From contig NC_011682.1 in the NCBI RefSeq assembly GCF_000150955.2, positions 1 through 64,000 on the forward strand: a stretch of 64,000 nucleotides of DNA, written 5' to 3'. The notes beneath the pieces were generated by a model that made no database searches, was not told the DNA's origin, and was given only the letters and a program-made list of their open reading frames with translations. Positions 29,455 to 39,931 of this stretch are shown one piece after another (the first letter of the stretch is position 1; the number at the start of each line of letters is the position of its first letter). The position numbers were made by a program, and so were the translations under genes. Origin of the DNA: Phaeodactylum tricornutum CCAP 1055/1 (Eukaryota > Bacillariophyta > Bacillariophyceae > Surirellales > Neidiaceae).

Positions 29455-29734
29455 TTGTCAATCCGTGAACTGCGACCTATGGTTGACTCCACCCAAATCT
29501 TCCAAAAGGGCTTGTTTCCGCGTTTGGATGCGCCCTGACACCCTTGTCCACTACAGTAGAGTCACAACAATGCCTTCCAGTGAGAGCTTTAGACACATTG
29601 ACAGAAATGGTATATAACTATATTCATAAAAGCCGATCATAGTGAATGCAGGGACGTTGATTCTGGAACTGCTTTCCTTCGAAGGGAGACACGAGAAAAC
29701 TACATGGCATTTGGGCGTAGCGCCGCAAAAACCT

Positions 29735-31012
29735 TTATTCGTTGTACGCAGCATTGTTTCGCAAGCACAGCTTCCACAAGAGCAGAGACGCCATAATGAG
29801 CCCCCAGTTCCAGATAGTCGAACACGCCAACTGTGGTCCCAACAGCCAATCCGAAACGATCCAGGCCATGTTCACACCGGCAATGGCACCAGTGGAGTAA
29901 AAGCTTTCCATGTCCACCATAGTTTCAACAATTTTACTCTTGGCGCTATTTTGCTCCTCATGACTCTCGTCAGCCAATTCCTGGTCCACGGTTTCACCGG
30001 CCGCGGTCAACAGAATCCAACGCGTCAATACCCAGACGGCGACGCCCAAGAGACTGGTACCAATGGACCAGGCCAAGGAAAAGATCATAATATAACGATG
30101 TTGTTCTTGTACGCTCGCGGCTTCGATAGGTGTACTCAAATGCTCCAACAAAAAGTTGGCTCCTAGCGAGCTGAATTGTACGAAACATCCAATCAAAATT
30201 CCCTGGAGTGTCGTCAGGTTTACGTTTGTAGCGTACGACACGGTAGTGTCCTCCGTCCCGGTTTCCTTTTCCAAGAGCGGTTCTTCCAAATCCAACGACT
30301 GCCTTTTTTCGTTTCCCTGTTCCATATCATCATCATTGCTGTCGTCGTCGTCCACCGGCAAACAGCAGGCAATCAGCTTGGCCATCGCCAAGGCGGCCAC
30401 GAGTGTAAGGAGTGACTGTATGGCGTGGGAAGGAATGCCCATGGCCATATCCGTGGAGGCCCAGGATAGACAAACACCAATCAAGGCTCCTGTAGCGTAG
30501 GATCGTTCCAGGGCGGTACGCATTCGGCAACGTAGAGCCGCCGAGGACGAGCTGGTCTTGGCGAAAGAGGCGGCGGGGACCACGAGGAGCGCACTCAGAA
30601 TGCACAAGACGGCGACACCGAGAGAACTGGTGATAAAGCTCCAAGACAAACTCATGGCGACGACGATTTGCTTGCCGTGTTCGGCCAAGACTTGGGGCTG
30701 CCAGAGTGAGTGAGTGATGGCTACGGAATCGATCTCGTTCCGCTTGGTTTGACTCATCAGAACGAAGTTGGCCCCGAGTGAAGCAAACTGAATGAAAATA
30801 CCAACAACGATACCCAAGGCAGTGCCCATTCTTTTAATCTGACGAATCTGGTTGTCGCTGTTGTCGAAGAGCTGGCTTCCGGCGTCGGTCTTGCGAGTTG
30901 AACTCGGAAGGATCTGTGGGACCGTGCTTACTAAGGGAACGGCGGTTTCGATCGTCATGGTGCTGACGGTCTGGCTGGAAACGGACTGAAGCTTGGTGCC
31001 TTGGGGATCCAT
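29735..31012 (-). CDS. Eight-helix membrane protein, QFxSLGANF family (two units)
   Basis: The first ATG (31012) gives MDPQGTKLQS and a 425-residue protein. It contains two copies of the four-helix unit. Unit 1 has GIFIQFASLGANFVL, MSLSWSFITSSLGVAV, and GALIGVCLSWASTDMAMGI. Unit 2 has GCFVQFSSLGANFLL, IFSLAWSIGTSLLGVAV, and GAIAGVNMAWIVSDWLLG. A long acidic linker (DDDDSNDDDMEQGNE) joins the units. The pair clearly arose by internal duplication of a gene like the one at 21779. I know of no function for the family. There is no signal peptide; the N-terminus is probably cytosolic. Confidence 0.78.
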   Translation of the reverse strand: MDPQGTKLQSVSSQTVSTMTIETAVPLVSTVPQILPSSTRKTDAGSQLFDNSDNQIRQIKRMGTALGIVVGIFIQFASLGANFVLMSQTKRNEIDSVAITHSLWQPQVLAEHGKQIVVAMSLSWSFITSSLGVAVLCILSALLVVPAASFAKTSSSSAALRCRMRTALERSYATGALIGVCLSWASTDMAMGIPSHAIQSLLTLVAALAMAKLIACCLPVDDDDSNDDDMEQGNEKRQSLDLEEPLLEKETGTEDTTVSYATNVNLTTLQGILIGCFVQFSSLGANFLLEHLSTPIEAASVQEQHRYIMIFSLAWSIGTSLLGVAVWVLTRWILLTAAGETVDQELADESHEEQNSAKSKIVETMVDMESFYSTGAIAGVNMAWIVSDWLLGPQLACSTIWNWGLIMASLLLWKLCLRNNAAYNE

Positions 31013-32257
31013 GCTACACAAAGAGAGTAAAAAGGAGATAGAGCGAGAGTGAATGTTTGGATAGTGTAGGTATTTGTGCGATGCACCGGTTGTTTGTGCA
31101 ACCTATTAGAGATACTCGCGGCACGGAGACTTTTGTGAGGAGCAGTCCGGTTTGACAGCGAATATCCGCTTCGTTCTTTTTTTTCGCGGAACGTTTCGTT
31201 GAATCTTGGCAGCAGTCCAAAGGACTCGGGGGGTTGTCAAAAAAACGTACACGCGCGTGTGTGTCACGAAACCGGTCACGGCGCACACGAGCACGGTCGA
31301 AAGTCATCCGTTTCAACGCGCGTGATTCCGAAATTTGGAAGTAGGGCACCGCGTAACGTCCCCCACCGCTCGGAACGGAACAATCCTTATATCTATCTGT
31401 CCGGTGTGTCTAAATATGTTTGTGAGTCTTCCGGGAAGCCTGTCGCACTATACCCCTTTTACGTTTGGGGAAGAGTAATTTCAAGTTTTGAATTTGAGCA
31501 GATGCGCGAAAATAGCAAGGGTCCCCAATATTGGCGAGTCCTCGCACCAAATCAGCTTTGTTCAAATACAAATCCGTAGGATCTTTATACTCTACACGAC
31601 ACAAAAATCATAAATTTTGTTTATACGCGAGTGTATATAAAAATTTCGTTACGCGCACAGGGTTGAAACCATGCGAGACACCACACGAGTCCAGCGAACT
31701 GTGTGTTGGTGTTGCCTCTATATAGAGAGAGTTATACTAAGAGGTAGAGAGGGTGAAAGCGCGGCTCTCGCGCAACTTGGACGTATCCGATTTCGAGCGG
31801 TTAGAACAAGAGTCGCACCGGTGAGCAGGGCACGTTACGTCGTGTTCTCTTTCCCATCGTCGCCGACCCGACTTTCTCGACTTACGCTCAGCATCGTCCC
31901 AACAATCAGTTAGTTAGTAGTTGGTAGTTGGTTAGTTACTGTTAGTTGATTGGAACCTATCTAGCAGCAATACTACTGGCGAAGGCAAAGGGATTATCTC
32001 CTGCCGCCAAAACGAATTTCCCCGCGCGGAGATCGCCAAGATTGCGGCGGATCCGAGAAACAATCCCTTTGACTTTGTTGTTACGTTTATACAGAGAGAG
32101 AGAGACTGTGTGCTCGTGTGTGCGTACGGAATACCGCTCCGTCCTCTCTTGCGCTCATCAACGGACCGGACCCTTCCGGTCAACTGGGCGAGCCGCCGTT
32201 TGATTGCGAATATCGACGCTGGCTGCAGTCAATCCGCACCACATCGTTTGAGTAACC
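31013..32257. other. Divergent intergenic region
   Basis: About 1.2 kb separates two divergent genes. There are short repeats of GTTAGTTAGTAGTTGGTAGTTGG type near 31908-31945 and an AGAGAGAGAGAGA tract near 32092. No gene is supported. Confidence 0.5.
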
Positions 32258-35035
32258 ATGGGTAACATCGCGTCGAGTGATGCACACGGCCTTTGCAAGG
32301 AAGACGGTAATGGTGACCAAAATGAAGCGGGTGCCGGCGATCCTACCCGCAATGACGACAAGACCAAATACAAGTCATTTCCTGGTTCGGCATTTTTGGA
32401 AAAGACCCTCTGTGGTTCTATTGACACTACCGATCCGGAGGAATACGAGGGCGCTCCCTACGCGACACAACTGTTCAAAAGGGCCGACAAGCTCTGTATC
32501 TCGTCGCCGACCGAGCGCAAGGGTGCCTCCTTTCCTTTTGACGCCTCGAGCTTGACCGAAGAGCAACAGAAAGACCGCGCAACGGAAGAAACGTCCCAGA
32601 ATCAATCGTCTTCCCTCCTCGCCCGCGCCCTGATGAGCGAAGTCACGGACAATCCCAAAACCATGACTCCGGCCGCCATGACGGCGCGCGAAAAAGCCCT
32701 ACTCAAAGCACAAATGGGCGCATCCAAAAGTGCGGCCAATCATGCTGCACGGAGCCCGGGCGATTCCTGCAACGCAGCCTCGCCGCGACCCGTCGGTAGC
32801 CAAGGCCAACCCAACGTGATCGGTTCGCTCGCCTACGCCCTCACTGGAGACGACACAGTCGCCAACGTTTGCGTGCATCCCTCGCAAATCACACCAACCC
32901 TGGGCAGTCAGCACGACAGCGCCTTTTCACTGGATGCTGCTTGCAACAGGACCGAGATTCTCACGCCGAAAAGCAACAAAGGTGCGGTAGCGGCCGCTCC
33001 CGACGGACCGTTCGCGGTGACCATTGCCCTCTGTCTGTCGCAATACAACGCCGCCGTAGGTCACCCCGATACCGTCACCCGACAAACAGCCTTCGATTTC
33101 AATGAAGTGCAGGATCGAACCTACAAGTATGTGTCCAGTACCAGTGCCCAAGGGTGGCAGGCTGGTGGTGGGGAAAAAGGTACCATTACGGATGCGCAGT
33201 CCCACGCAGAATCATCTTCACACGCTAATACCACCAAAGGCGGTGTCGATCCGTTAGTGATACCTACGGAAAAGGTGGAAAAGCAACCTCACGTAGACAT
33301 GTCCCACATTCCCATCCTCCACGTTAATTGTCAGAACCAGCAACAAGTCGATCAAATTATTCATGCCTTGGCGTCGGGAGAAATATTTATTCCGCACATG
33401 GAAATAATACCCGAAGCACTGACGGCCACCAACAACAGTCCGCCCGATCTAATGGTCAGATTTGGCTGTGAACGAAACGATGATCTTCCACCGGACGAGT
33501 GGAATAACTGGTGCGTCGAATTCATGCACAATCAGTGCTATGAATACTTCCACGGCCTCGGGGCTTTGTGGATGCCCCGCCCCTTTGGAATCCGAATCGC
33601 TTCGCAAGTCCAATGGAAGACGGTCAAGCACATGAATCGATATTTTGCTCAGGCGGAACGTGTAATTGATGACTGGCGCAGCCAGGGACCGCAAACATTG
33701 GATCCGGAATTGTCCTTTGGCGATACAAAGCCGGAAGAAGTTGCTCATCCACACGGGATTTATCTGCTCCGGAATGGAACGCCGACCAACTACTTTGGTC
33801 CTAATTTTGAAAGGCCATACACGACCAGAATGACTCGCTCACTTCTTCACAACGTGCTGGCCAAATCATGGGATTCAAGACGACGAGAATGGAGTTCAAC
33901 GCCGATACCGCGGTTGGTGGAACCCGTCACCCTCATGGCGGCAGCTTTGGGTTGTCACGATCCGTCGGCCGGGGGATTCCTCGCTACCGAGGCGACTACA
34001 TCGAGCGGCGGTATAGTGGGTTCGAGGTTACACCATTCAGCAATTGGCATCACCGCAGCGCCTCAAGTTGGTTCGACCACCAGTAAGATGAGAGCGCTGA
34101 ATACGGCTTCGCAAAGCAAATCCTTTTTGCAGCCAACCAGTGCGAACGGTAAGAAGCAGGAAAGTACAGAACAGGATGACGAAAAGAAAATGGAAGAATG
34201 CTTTGACCGGAGAGCTGTCAGTAAGAAAGCCGGCAGTCGATATTCGACGGAGAGTGTACTGAGCCGTGAGCGTTCAATTGAGCCTAACGGCAATACTTCA
34301 CCAACAGAACTCGCTCCCTCCGTTGTGGCGTCGACTTACGCCCAATCCGTCGCCGCTTCGGGTACCACAGTGATGCACACCAATACAGCTGGCCTCTACA
34401 GCGACGAGGACTGGGCAAACGAGTTTGGTGGGTTTGAGGAAGAGCAATGGCCCTCAGGCGTACAAGCGCCTTCAGGGTGGCAGAAGAAGAAGGCGGAAAA
34501 AGGGTTGCAACATACTTCATTCCAAGCACCTGGTAAGGGAAATCAACGACAAACAGAGCTCTTGCCTAAAGGAAATTTTATTGACAAATCTAAAACGACG
34601 ACAGGGAGAAACGTGCCAAGGCAGAAGCCTGGGCCTCCAGCGAGCAACTTTGGTAACACAATCTATGCTTTGAACGGTGGTAGTCCACGCAAGAGCGAAA
34701 GAGGCAGCGAGTTTTCGTTGGACTATTCCGAAGATGGCGCGAGTACCATGCTCAGTGTACCAGACCAATCTACCTTATTGGGACAACACTACGTAGGCGA
34801 TGCGTCTTCCCGGAATGAGCAGGACGACGAGTCGGCTGTTTTATCCTTGCAAGAATCGACCAGTAGTTTCATATCGGTCATACCGACGGACGAGGAATTA
34901 TTAGCAGTAGGTTGGGCCAAGGCGATGGATGCCAAGAGTGGAAATTATTATTACTTCACGTTCGACAGGAAAAAGGTTGTTTGGGATAATCCCCTAATGA
35001 TGGGGCCATTGACTACTAATCCGAGGGATCCATAA
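32258..35035 (+). CDS. Putative N-myristoylated WW-domain protein
   Basis: The 925-residue product starts MGNIASSD, a good fit to the N-myristoylation consensus (Gly2, Ser/Thr at position 6), which would tether it to membrane. Residues about 350-550 form the only compact region (IPILHVNCQNQQQVDQIIHA ... WNNWCVEFMHNQCYEYFHGLG ... HGIYLLRNGTPTNYFGPNF); I do not recognise it. The rest is Ser/Gln/Glu-rich and probably disordered. The C-terminus has a WW domain (GWAKAMDAKSGNYYYF followed by KVVWDNP), a binder of proline-rich ligands. The overall architecture suggests a membrane-bound adaptor. The promoter is shared with the divergent membrane-family gene at 29735-31012. Confidence 0.75.
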   Translation: MGNIASSDAHGLCKEDGNGDQNEAGAGDPTRNDDKTKYKSFPGSAFLEKTLCGSIDTTDPEEYEGAPYATQLFKRADKLCISSPTERKGASFPFDASSLTEEQQKDRATEETSQNQSSSLLARALMSEVTDNPKTMTPAAMTAREKALLKAQMGASKSAANHAARSPGDSCNAASPRPVGSQGQPNVIGSLAYALTGDDTVANVCVHPSQITPTLGSQHDSAFSLDAACNRTEILTPKSNKGAVAAAPDGPFAVTIALCLSQYNAAVGHPDTVTRQTAFDFNEVQDRTYKYVSSTSAQGWQAGGGEKGTITDAQSHAESSSHANTTKGGVDPLVIPTEKVEKQPHVDMSHIPILHVNCQNQQQVDQIIHALASGEIFIPHMEIIPEALTATNNSPPDLMVRFGCERNDDLPPDEWNNWCVEFMHNQCYEYFHGLGALWMPRPFGIRIASQVQWKTVKHMNRYFAQAERVIDDWRSQGPQTLDPELSFGDTKPEEVAHPHGIYLLRNGTPTNYFGPNFERPYTTRMTRSLLHNVLAKSWDSRRREWSSTPIPRLVEPVTLMAAALGCHDPSAGGFLATEATTSSGGIVGSRLHHSAIGITAAPQVGSTTSKMRALNTASQSKSFLQPTSANGKKQESTEQDDEKKMEECFDRRAVSKKAGSRYSTESVLSRERSIEPNGNTSPTELAPSVVASTYAQSVAASGTTVMHTNTAGLYSDEDWANEFGGFEEEQWPSGVQAPSGWQKKKAEKGLQHTSFQAPGKGNQRQTELLPKGNFIDKSKTTTGRNVPRQKPGPPASNFGNTIYALNGGSPRKSERGSEFSLDYSEDGASTMLSVPDQSTLLGQHYVGDASSRNEQDDESAVLSLQESTSSFISVIPTDEELLAVGWAKAMDAKSGNYYYFTFDRKKVVWDNPLMMGPLTTNPRDP

Positions 35036-35451
35036 AAGAGCTCCGCGCACGACGTCCTTGTTAGAACTCTCTCAGGAACATGATGCCGCAGAAAGTTGGT
35101 TTGGTGATGGAACGGACACCATTTGTTTTTCATTCTAGTATATGGTTGTGGTGCAAGAAAGTCCAACTTTAATCGAGAGGCGATTGCCATCTCTCCTCTC
35201 ACAGAAATGGGCCCAATTTGATTTGTTGTTAATTTATATTCTCTATAGTCAGCTTCATCAATCGAAATACGCGCTAGACAAGAAACTCTCCAGGGCGTTT
35301 CTCCTTGAAATAGAGCCACAAAAGTCGGAGATCTACCGATTCCACGTATTTATCTAGCTGCCCAGCTCATTCACTGGGATGCCGCAACATTTTCGTGACA
35401 CTCAACTCACCGGCAACGAGAGAAGCATCTCGTCTTTCAGGAAACCCGCCA
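35036..35451. other. Convergent intergenic region
   Basis: The region lies between the stop codons of two convergent genes. It is AT-rich, with no supported gene. Confidence 0.5.
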
Positions 35452-36681
35452 CTATAGTGAGTATGTGACAACATAATAATGGTAAAAGAGTACGGCCAGC
35501 AAGCTGGAATCAAAACGATCGAGAATGCCGCCGTGCCCCGGCAAGAGCTTGGACGTATCCTTGACACCAAAGTATCGTTTGCAGCATGATTCACACAAAT
35601 CACCCAAAATCGCGGCCACACCTAGCAACGCTCCGACAGTGTACCGCTCAAGGCGTGGCGCCTCGTGTGGGTAAAAAATAGCTGGTGATGATTCGCTGGC
35701 TAACGTTGACTGCAGCCGGTTTCCAATTCTGCTCCAAAAAAAGGGCATCACGTACACGTATGTGAGCAAAGTCGTAAGCACTCCACCATACAATCCCGTC
35801 ATCGACTTCTTGGGTGAAATTTTGCGTAGCCATTCAGGTTGAGCTGATATGGATGGGAGGGCGACATCCGAGTCTCTAGTCCGGTCGACACTATGATGTT
35901 GTATTCGCAGCATTCGAGAGAGGCGTCCGGCAATCAAGGCGCCGGTATCGCCGTTCCAAACGGAAAACAATACATTGACCGTGTACGTAAAGTCTAATTG
36001 AGAAAGTTGCAGCCACGTCCGATTGGGAACGGTCAAGAGCAGTACTCCCAAGAGGATACTGATTTGAAGTAGCCCTGCGCTTTCATCTGGACCTTTGGAC
36101 GATCCAAATGTACTGGATTGTGTGATCGAAACATCCTTTCGACGCTCGGAGCCAGCATCATCATTCTTCTTCGCAAGACAATTATTTGCAATCCTTTCGG
36201 TGCTAGAGTTTTTCACAGTCTCTGACTGTGAATGACATTCATATTGTTGTTGTGTTTGCTGTGGAAGAAGAAAAAGTGTCAAGACCGCGACAAGTGGAAC
36301 GAGACAGGTCAAGAACAGAGCATCTGATTCAATATTGGCCAGACTCAAGGAAGTAGCGGTGAACAAGATAGTCCATCTTGTCTTCATGCGACTCAGGGAC
36401 ATTGCCCATTCGATGCACATTAGTACATGAATGAATTGGAAAAACAAGCATCGTGTGAAGGTGGAGTACGACCAACATGTCCACAGCGCCGGAACACCGA
36501 CTCCAATCGTTAACAAGCGGCGAGGAAGGTCTTCCCAAAGTTTCTTCATATTCTTAGCAGGAGACAACAAAAGGGGCGATGGCATGGTGCGGGAGCTAAG
36601 AGTAAATGGATTGAGAACGGTTCGGGCGGCATATTTTGTGCTTTTTCCACGGAGGTCTTTGTTGCATGCTATTCTAAACAT
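35452..36681 (-). CDS. Phosphatidate cytidylyltransferase (CDP-diacylglycerol synthase)
   Basis: The enzyme makes CDP-diacylglycerol from CTP and phosphatidic acid, the precursor of phosphatidylinositol, phosphatidylglycerol and cardiolipin. The CDP-DAG synthase signature is complete near the C-terminus: CCKRYFGVKDTSKLLPGHGG then ILDRFDS. SVWNGDTGA and the ISPKKSMTGLYGG block also fit the family. Several hydrophobic segments span the middle and end. At 409 residues the N-terminal 45 are basic and Ser-rich (possible organelle targeting); an internal Met (MPSPLLL, 36585) is an alternative start. It is closer in layout to bacterial/plastid CdsA than to the longer eukaryotic ER enzymes. Confidence 0.93.
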   Translation of the reverse strand: MFRIACNKDLRGKSTKYAARTVLNPFTLSSRTMPSPLLLSPAKNMKKLWEDLPRRLLTIGVGVPALWTCWSYSTFTRCLFFQFIHVLMCIEWAMSLSRMKTRWTILFTATSLSLANIESDALFLTCLVPLVAVLTLFLLPQQTQQQYECHSQSETVKNSSTERIANNCLAKKNDDAGSERRKDVSITQSSTFGSSKGPDESAGLLQISILLGVLLLTVPNRTWLQLSQLDFTYTVNVLFSVWNGDTGALIAGRLSRMLRIQHHSVDRTRDSDVALPSISAQPEWLRKISPKKSMTGLYGGVLTTLLTYVYVMPFFWSRIGNRLQSTLASESSPAIFYPHEAPRLERYTVGALLGVAAILGDLCESCCKRYFGVKDTSKLLPGHGGILDRFDSSLLAVLFYHYYVVTYSL

Positions 36682-37170
36682 CACTGTTTCTTATTATCAA
36701 AAAAGGTTAAACATACCAGACGGTTGTTCACTGCCATATGCTGAACCCCGAAGCCCAATATCAGGGGAGGGCTCGTAAATCACATATAACGTGAAAACCC
36801 CGGTCAAGTGTCTGTCACGTGTACGACAGACTAAGATTGGCCTGCTCAAGCAGATAACGGTATACTTTGTGTTTTGCTCTGCATCGTAATTACACTAGCT
36901 AGAGCTACAGTGGTCTTCTAGACTATCGCGGCAGTTTTCTTTTTTACAATCTTGAGGAAAAGGACGTCGGTCTACTGTGAAGAGGGAGAAACAGCCATCG
37001 TATCCCTCACCTTATTAATTACTGCTTCGTGCTGACAGCGCAAGGGATCCCCATGAATGAAGGAACACGCAACAAAATCAAACACAACGCTTCATGTAAC
37101 AGACGGTAGGTAGTACCAATCGCTTTTGAACTGGTTTGACAGGTTCAATGTGAATTCATCCAAGTTTAAA
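36682..37170. other. Intergenic, no supported gene
   Basis: The region lies between the start of the CDP-DAG synthase gene and the 3' end of the sulfotransferase-like gene. Nothing is recognised. Confidence 0.5.
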
Positions 37171-38398
37171 TTACCACAGAATTCTTGGACTTGCGTCCAG
37201 CGAAAAATCATCGTATTCGTAACGTAGTGCTTGCATGAGATCGCCTGACAAAGCATGCCTTGCGTACGCCAAGTCTAGCGTCGTCATTCCAGCATAGCGG
37301 CCATCCCGCCGACCGTACTTGATCATGGCGGTCGCCAAATCCGCTGACCGTCCGTGGGACTTGGCAGCTTCGGTAAGGAAGACATAAGGATCGGTCCGGT
37401 CAACGCCGACACACTCACTTAATTTTTGCACCATTTCCGGCCCGTGAAAAATCAAGTCTTCCATCCGTACAATTAGTCGTGGAATACTCGTATTCAAATA
37501 CGCACCGTTCCATCTAGACCACAAGGCCGCTAACGAATCGTGCGTGCTATTTTGAATAGGATTGCGCAACCACACCGCAAAAGTGGAACGATTTTGGTTG
37601 AAATTCTGTTCGTCTTGGCTAGAAGGGACAAGATTGGGACAGTGTTCAATTCCGTTAAGTCTGAGGTTCCTTTGCCAAAACAAATCGTACCGGGTTTTGC
37701 ACTGACCAAAGGAAAGTGAGAAAAAGCAGCGACACCGTTTCTTTTGGGAAAACCAAAACACAACTTTCACTTACCATGGACTGCATCCATCGATACGGAT
37801 CGCGAACCACGACGACAGGTAGAACATGGCGATGTTCAAGAAAATATGATTCTTTGGCTGTCCACAGCGGTCTGTGCTTAGACCAAGGTACTACGGTCGG
37901 AAGCTCTTGTCGGCCATCAGTATCCGCGTTGTTCAAATTTCTCAAAAGTGTTTGTTCCAAAGCGTTGGTTCCCGAATTGTAAAACCCGGCGACTCTCAGA
38001 CCACCCAGCGGGTCCTGTAGGGTGACATTGTTGCGAAAAGCTGCGCAGTGCTCCAGACCCAAGATCACAGGTTTGGACCCGTACAACTTGATCACTTCTT
38101 GCCAAGCGGGCAAAGCGGAGCAGTTGCCGTATGTTTGGTCTTCTGTAGCAGACGCGTTTTTCAGAGCGTCGGCAAGAATTTGAAGTAGTAGCTCTTTGTC
38201 TGTGCAATCGCCAGTATCGTTTATCCTTTGACGGAAAACTGGCACGACGTGTGCTTTACGAGAGTCGTTGTAGGAGCCTTCCATTTTGTGAAGGCCACGA
38301 ACGGCAAGGATGAAGCATGTGATATCAAACACAACGATGAGTATTAGAAATCGAAAACTGATTGGAGATTGTTTGCTCCTCTGCGAATTGGTGTTCAT
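37171..38398 (-). CDS. Sulfotransferase-like type II membrane protein
   Basis: Two exons (37775-38398 and 37171-37701) are split by a 73-bp intron (GTAAGT...GGTCAG). The join falls after MQSM and continues CKTRYDLFWQ in phase 0, giving 384 residues. An N-terminal membrane anchor (FLILIVVFDITCFILAV, about residues 17-33) and a luminal domain suggest a Golgi enzyme. The segment RVAGFYNSGTNALEQTLL resembles the PAPS 5'-phosphosulfate loop of sulfotransferases. VVRDPYRWMQSMC resembles their 3'-phosphate site. The acceptor is unknown. The TGACTGTGA motif sits 25 bases upstream of the ATG. Confidence 0.72.
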
Positions 38399-39076
38399 GG
38401 TGATAGAAAAATGATCAGAGTATTCACAGTCACAAGCCTCGTCTCGTCCACCATCGAAGTGTTGAGAGGCAGCCTTTGACAGAGAGGAGCACCTACCTGT
38501 CGGTAGATGGGTAATCCCAGAGTGAAAGCTCGAGACAGAAACAGCGCATCCAGAATAACGGTACGAGCTTCAGTCGGAGATTACTATGTATCACAATTTG
38601 GACTACCGATTGAGTTCATTGTCCGGCAAGCAACAAACGGAAAAACTGTTGATTTTCTATCTGTTCCATAACATGAGAGTTGCTGTAGTATTGACTCATA
38701 AAAAGCGTTACTTGTTCGATTGCAAGTAACCAAGCGCAGCGTTAAACTCCTACAAAATCAGAATGGATCGACTCATTCAACCTCTATGTGACCCTAGTAT
38801 CTCAAGCAACGGCTTATTTAGCCTACGACATAATAATAAAAGTCGCAAACGATGCTTAATTAAGGATACGACACGAAAAATATTGCGCGCCCGTTTGGTT
38901 TGATCGCTCATACACCCCCTCGGCATCAACCTTTTCCCGGTACGGATCGATCATCCGCGTACACGTCCAAGGCGCTCCGCCCCCCTTTTTGTCATTTTCT
39001 TCCCGAGCCTTCTCCAAGGTATCATTTTCTTTGGACCAACATTGTGCCAAGCGATTCTTTCTCACGCTGTACTGAA
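38399..39076. other. Divergent intergenic region
   Basis: The region separates the sulfotransferase-like gene from a membrane-family gene. Apart from the TGACTGTGA motif at 38424, no gene or repeat stands out. Confidence 0.5.
38424..38432 (-). promoter_or_regulatory. TGACTGTGA motif next to sulfotransferase-like gene start
   Basis: An exact 9-mer in sense orientation, 25 bases before the ATG at 38398. This is the closest of the set to a start codon, so it lies in the 5' UTR or overlaps the transcription start. Confidence 0.4.
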
Positions 39077-39931
39077 ATGTCGAATACGTCGAGTAACAAA
39101 GTTTGTGATGATGTTCGCAGTGGCAAGCCCGTTTACGTAGCCATTCCATTACGAATCGCTTCTTCGGCTTGTCACTCCCCGTACTGGGCCGATACTGGCC
39201 ACCGGAAACACAACGATTCCCAAAAACTGAGCCTATCTCTACCAGATAGTAATGATTTGTGCCCTGTCACAACCAATAGCGTGTCCTCGAACACTGCTCG
39301 TGCTGCAGCAAATTCTTCTGCTGCTGTCAGCATTGTTGCCTTTCTCGCCGGTGCCATCGTTGGGGTGCTCTTCTCGGTAGGAGGCTTCGAGTGCCTCCAG
39401 CGACTGCAAGATCGTTTCCTGTTTTTCGTCTTGCCAGAAGGCACTTTTGTGACAAGGCTGTCGATCTTCGCCTTTGCCCTGGCCTGGAGTATCGTGACGA
39501 GTGTGACTGCATACGCTGTTTTCTCTGCCCTCTTCCATCGCTTACAGTGGATCTCCAAGCACGACTCTACCCACCTGACGACAGTCACGGTATCGCAGCA
39601 ATATGAAGAAGAGGAATGCGATGAAGCCCATGACCAAACACGTTCCTCGACGTCGTCATCATCATCCCCGATGGATCTGCACCGAACGGAATACGGATTT
39701 GCGATTGGCGTATTTTTGGGATTCTCCGCAGCTTGCGCAGTTTCCGACATTTCCTACGGCTTGTCGTGGATATGCATTAGTGGAACCGTGATCACGGCGC
39801 TTGCTTGGGCACTCTTGATGGCGTGGTGTGGTCGTCTCGGTCTCCCTACGTATCCGTCACAACCATCGGAACACAATGCGCAGCAACGGCACCTCCGAAA
39901 AGGTACCATTCTGCCGACAGTTTTTGTATAA
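39077..39931 (+). CDS. Four-helix membrane protein, divergent QFxSLGANF family member
   Basis: The frame opens at a TTG (38900); the ATG at 39077 gives MSNTSSNK and a 284-residue protein. It has one four-helix unit, with AFLAGAIVGVLFSVGG (helix 1), FAFALAWSIVTSVTAYAVF (helix 2), YGFAIGVFLGFSAACAVSDISYG (helix 3) and a final helix (VITALAWALLMAWC). The Q-F-x-S-L-G-A-N-F core in helix 1 is eroded, while the AWSIVTS and Gly-rich plus Asp helix 3 motifs remain. The N-terminal KPVYVAIPL resembles AIYAAVPLND of its neighbour at 40697. It lies directly beside that neighbour, in the same orientation. Confidence 0.7.
   Translation: MSNTSSNKVCDDVRSGKPVYVAIPLRIASSACHSPYWADTGHRKHNDSQKLSLSLPDSNDLCPVTTNSVSSNTARAAANSSAAVSIVAFLAGAIVGVLFSVGGFECLQRLQDRFLFFVLPEGTFVTRLSIFAFALAWSIVTSVTAYAVFSALFHRLQWISKHDSTHLTTVTVSQQYEEEECDEAHDQTRSSTSSSSSPMDLHRTEYGFAIGVFLGFSAACAVSDISYGLSWICISGTVITALAWALLMAWCGRLGLPTYPSQPSEHNAQQRHLRKGTILPTVFV

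Larger units (their letters stand above)
29189..29734. other. Intergenic with clustered TGACTGTGA motifs
   Basis: Within 80 bases (29377-29454) there are two exact TCACAGTCA copies and the related runs TTACAGTCAGTCACTATCAGTC, making this the densest cluster of the motif in the window. The missing first exon of the 28486 gene should also lie here. Confidence 0.5.
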
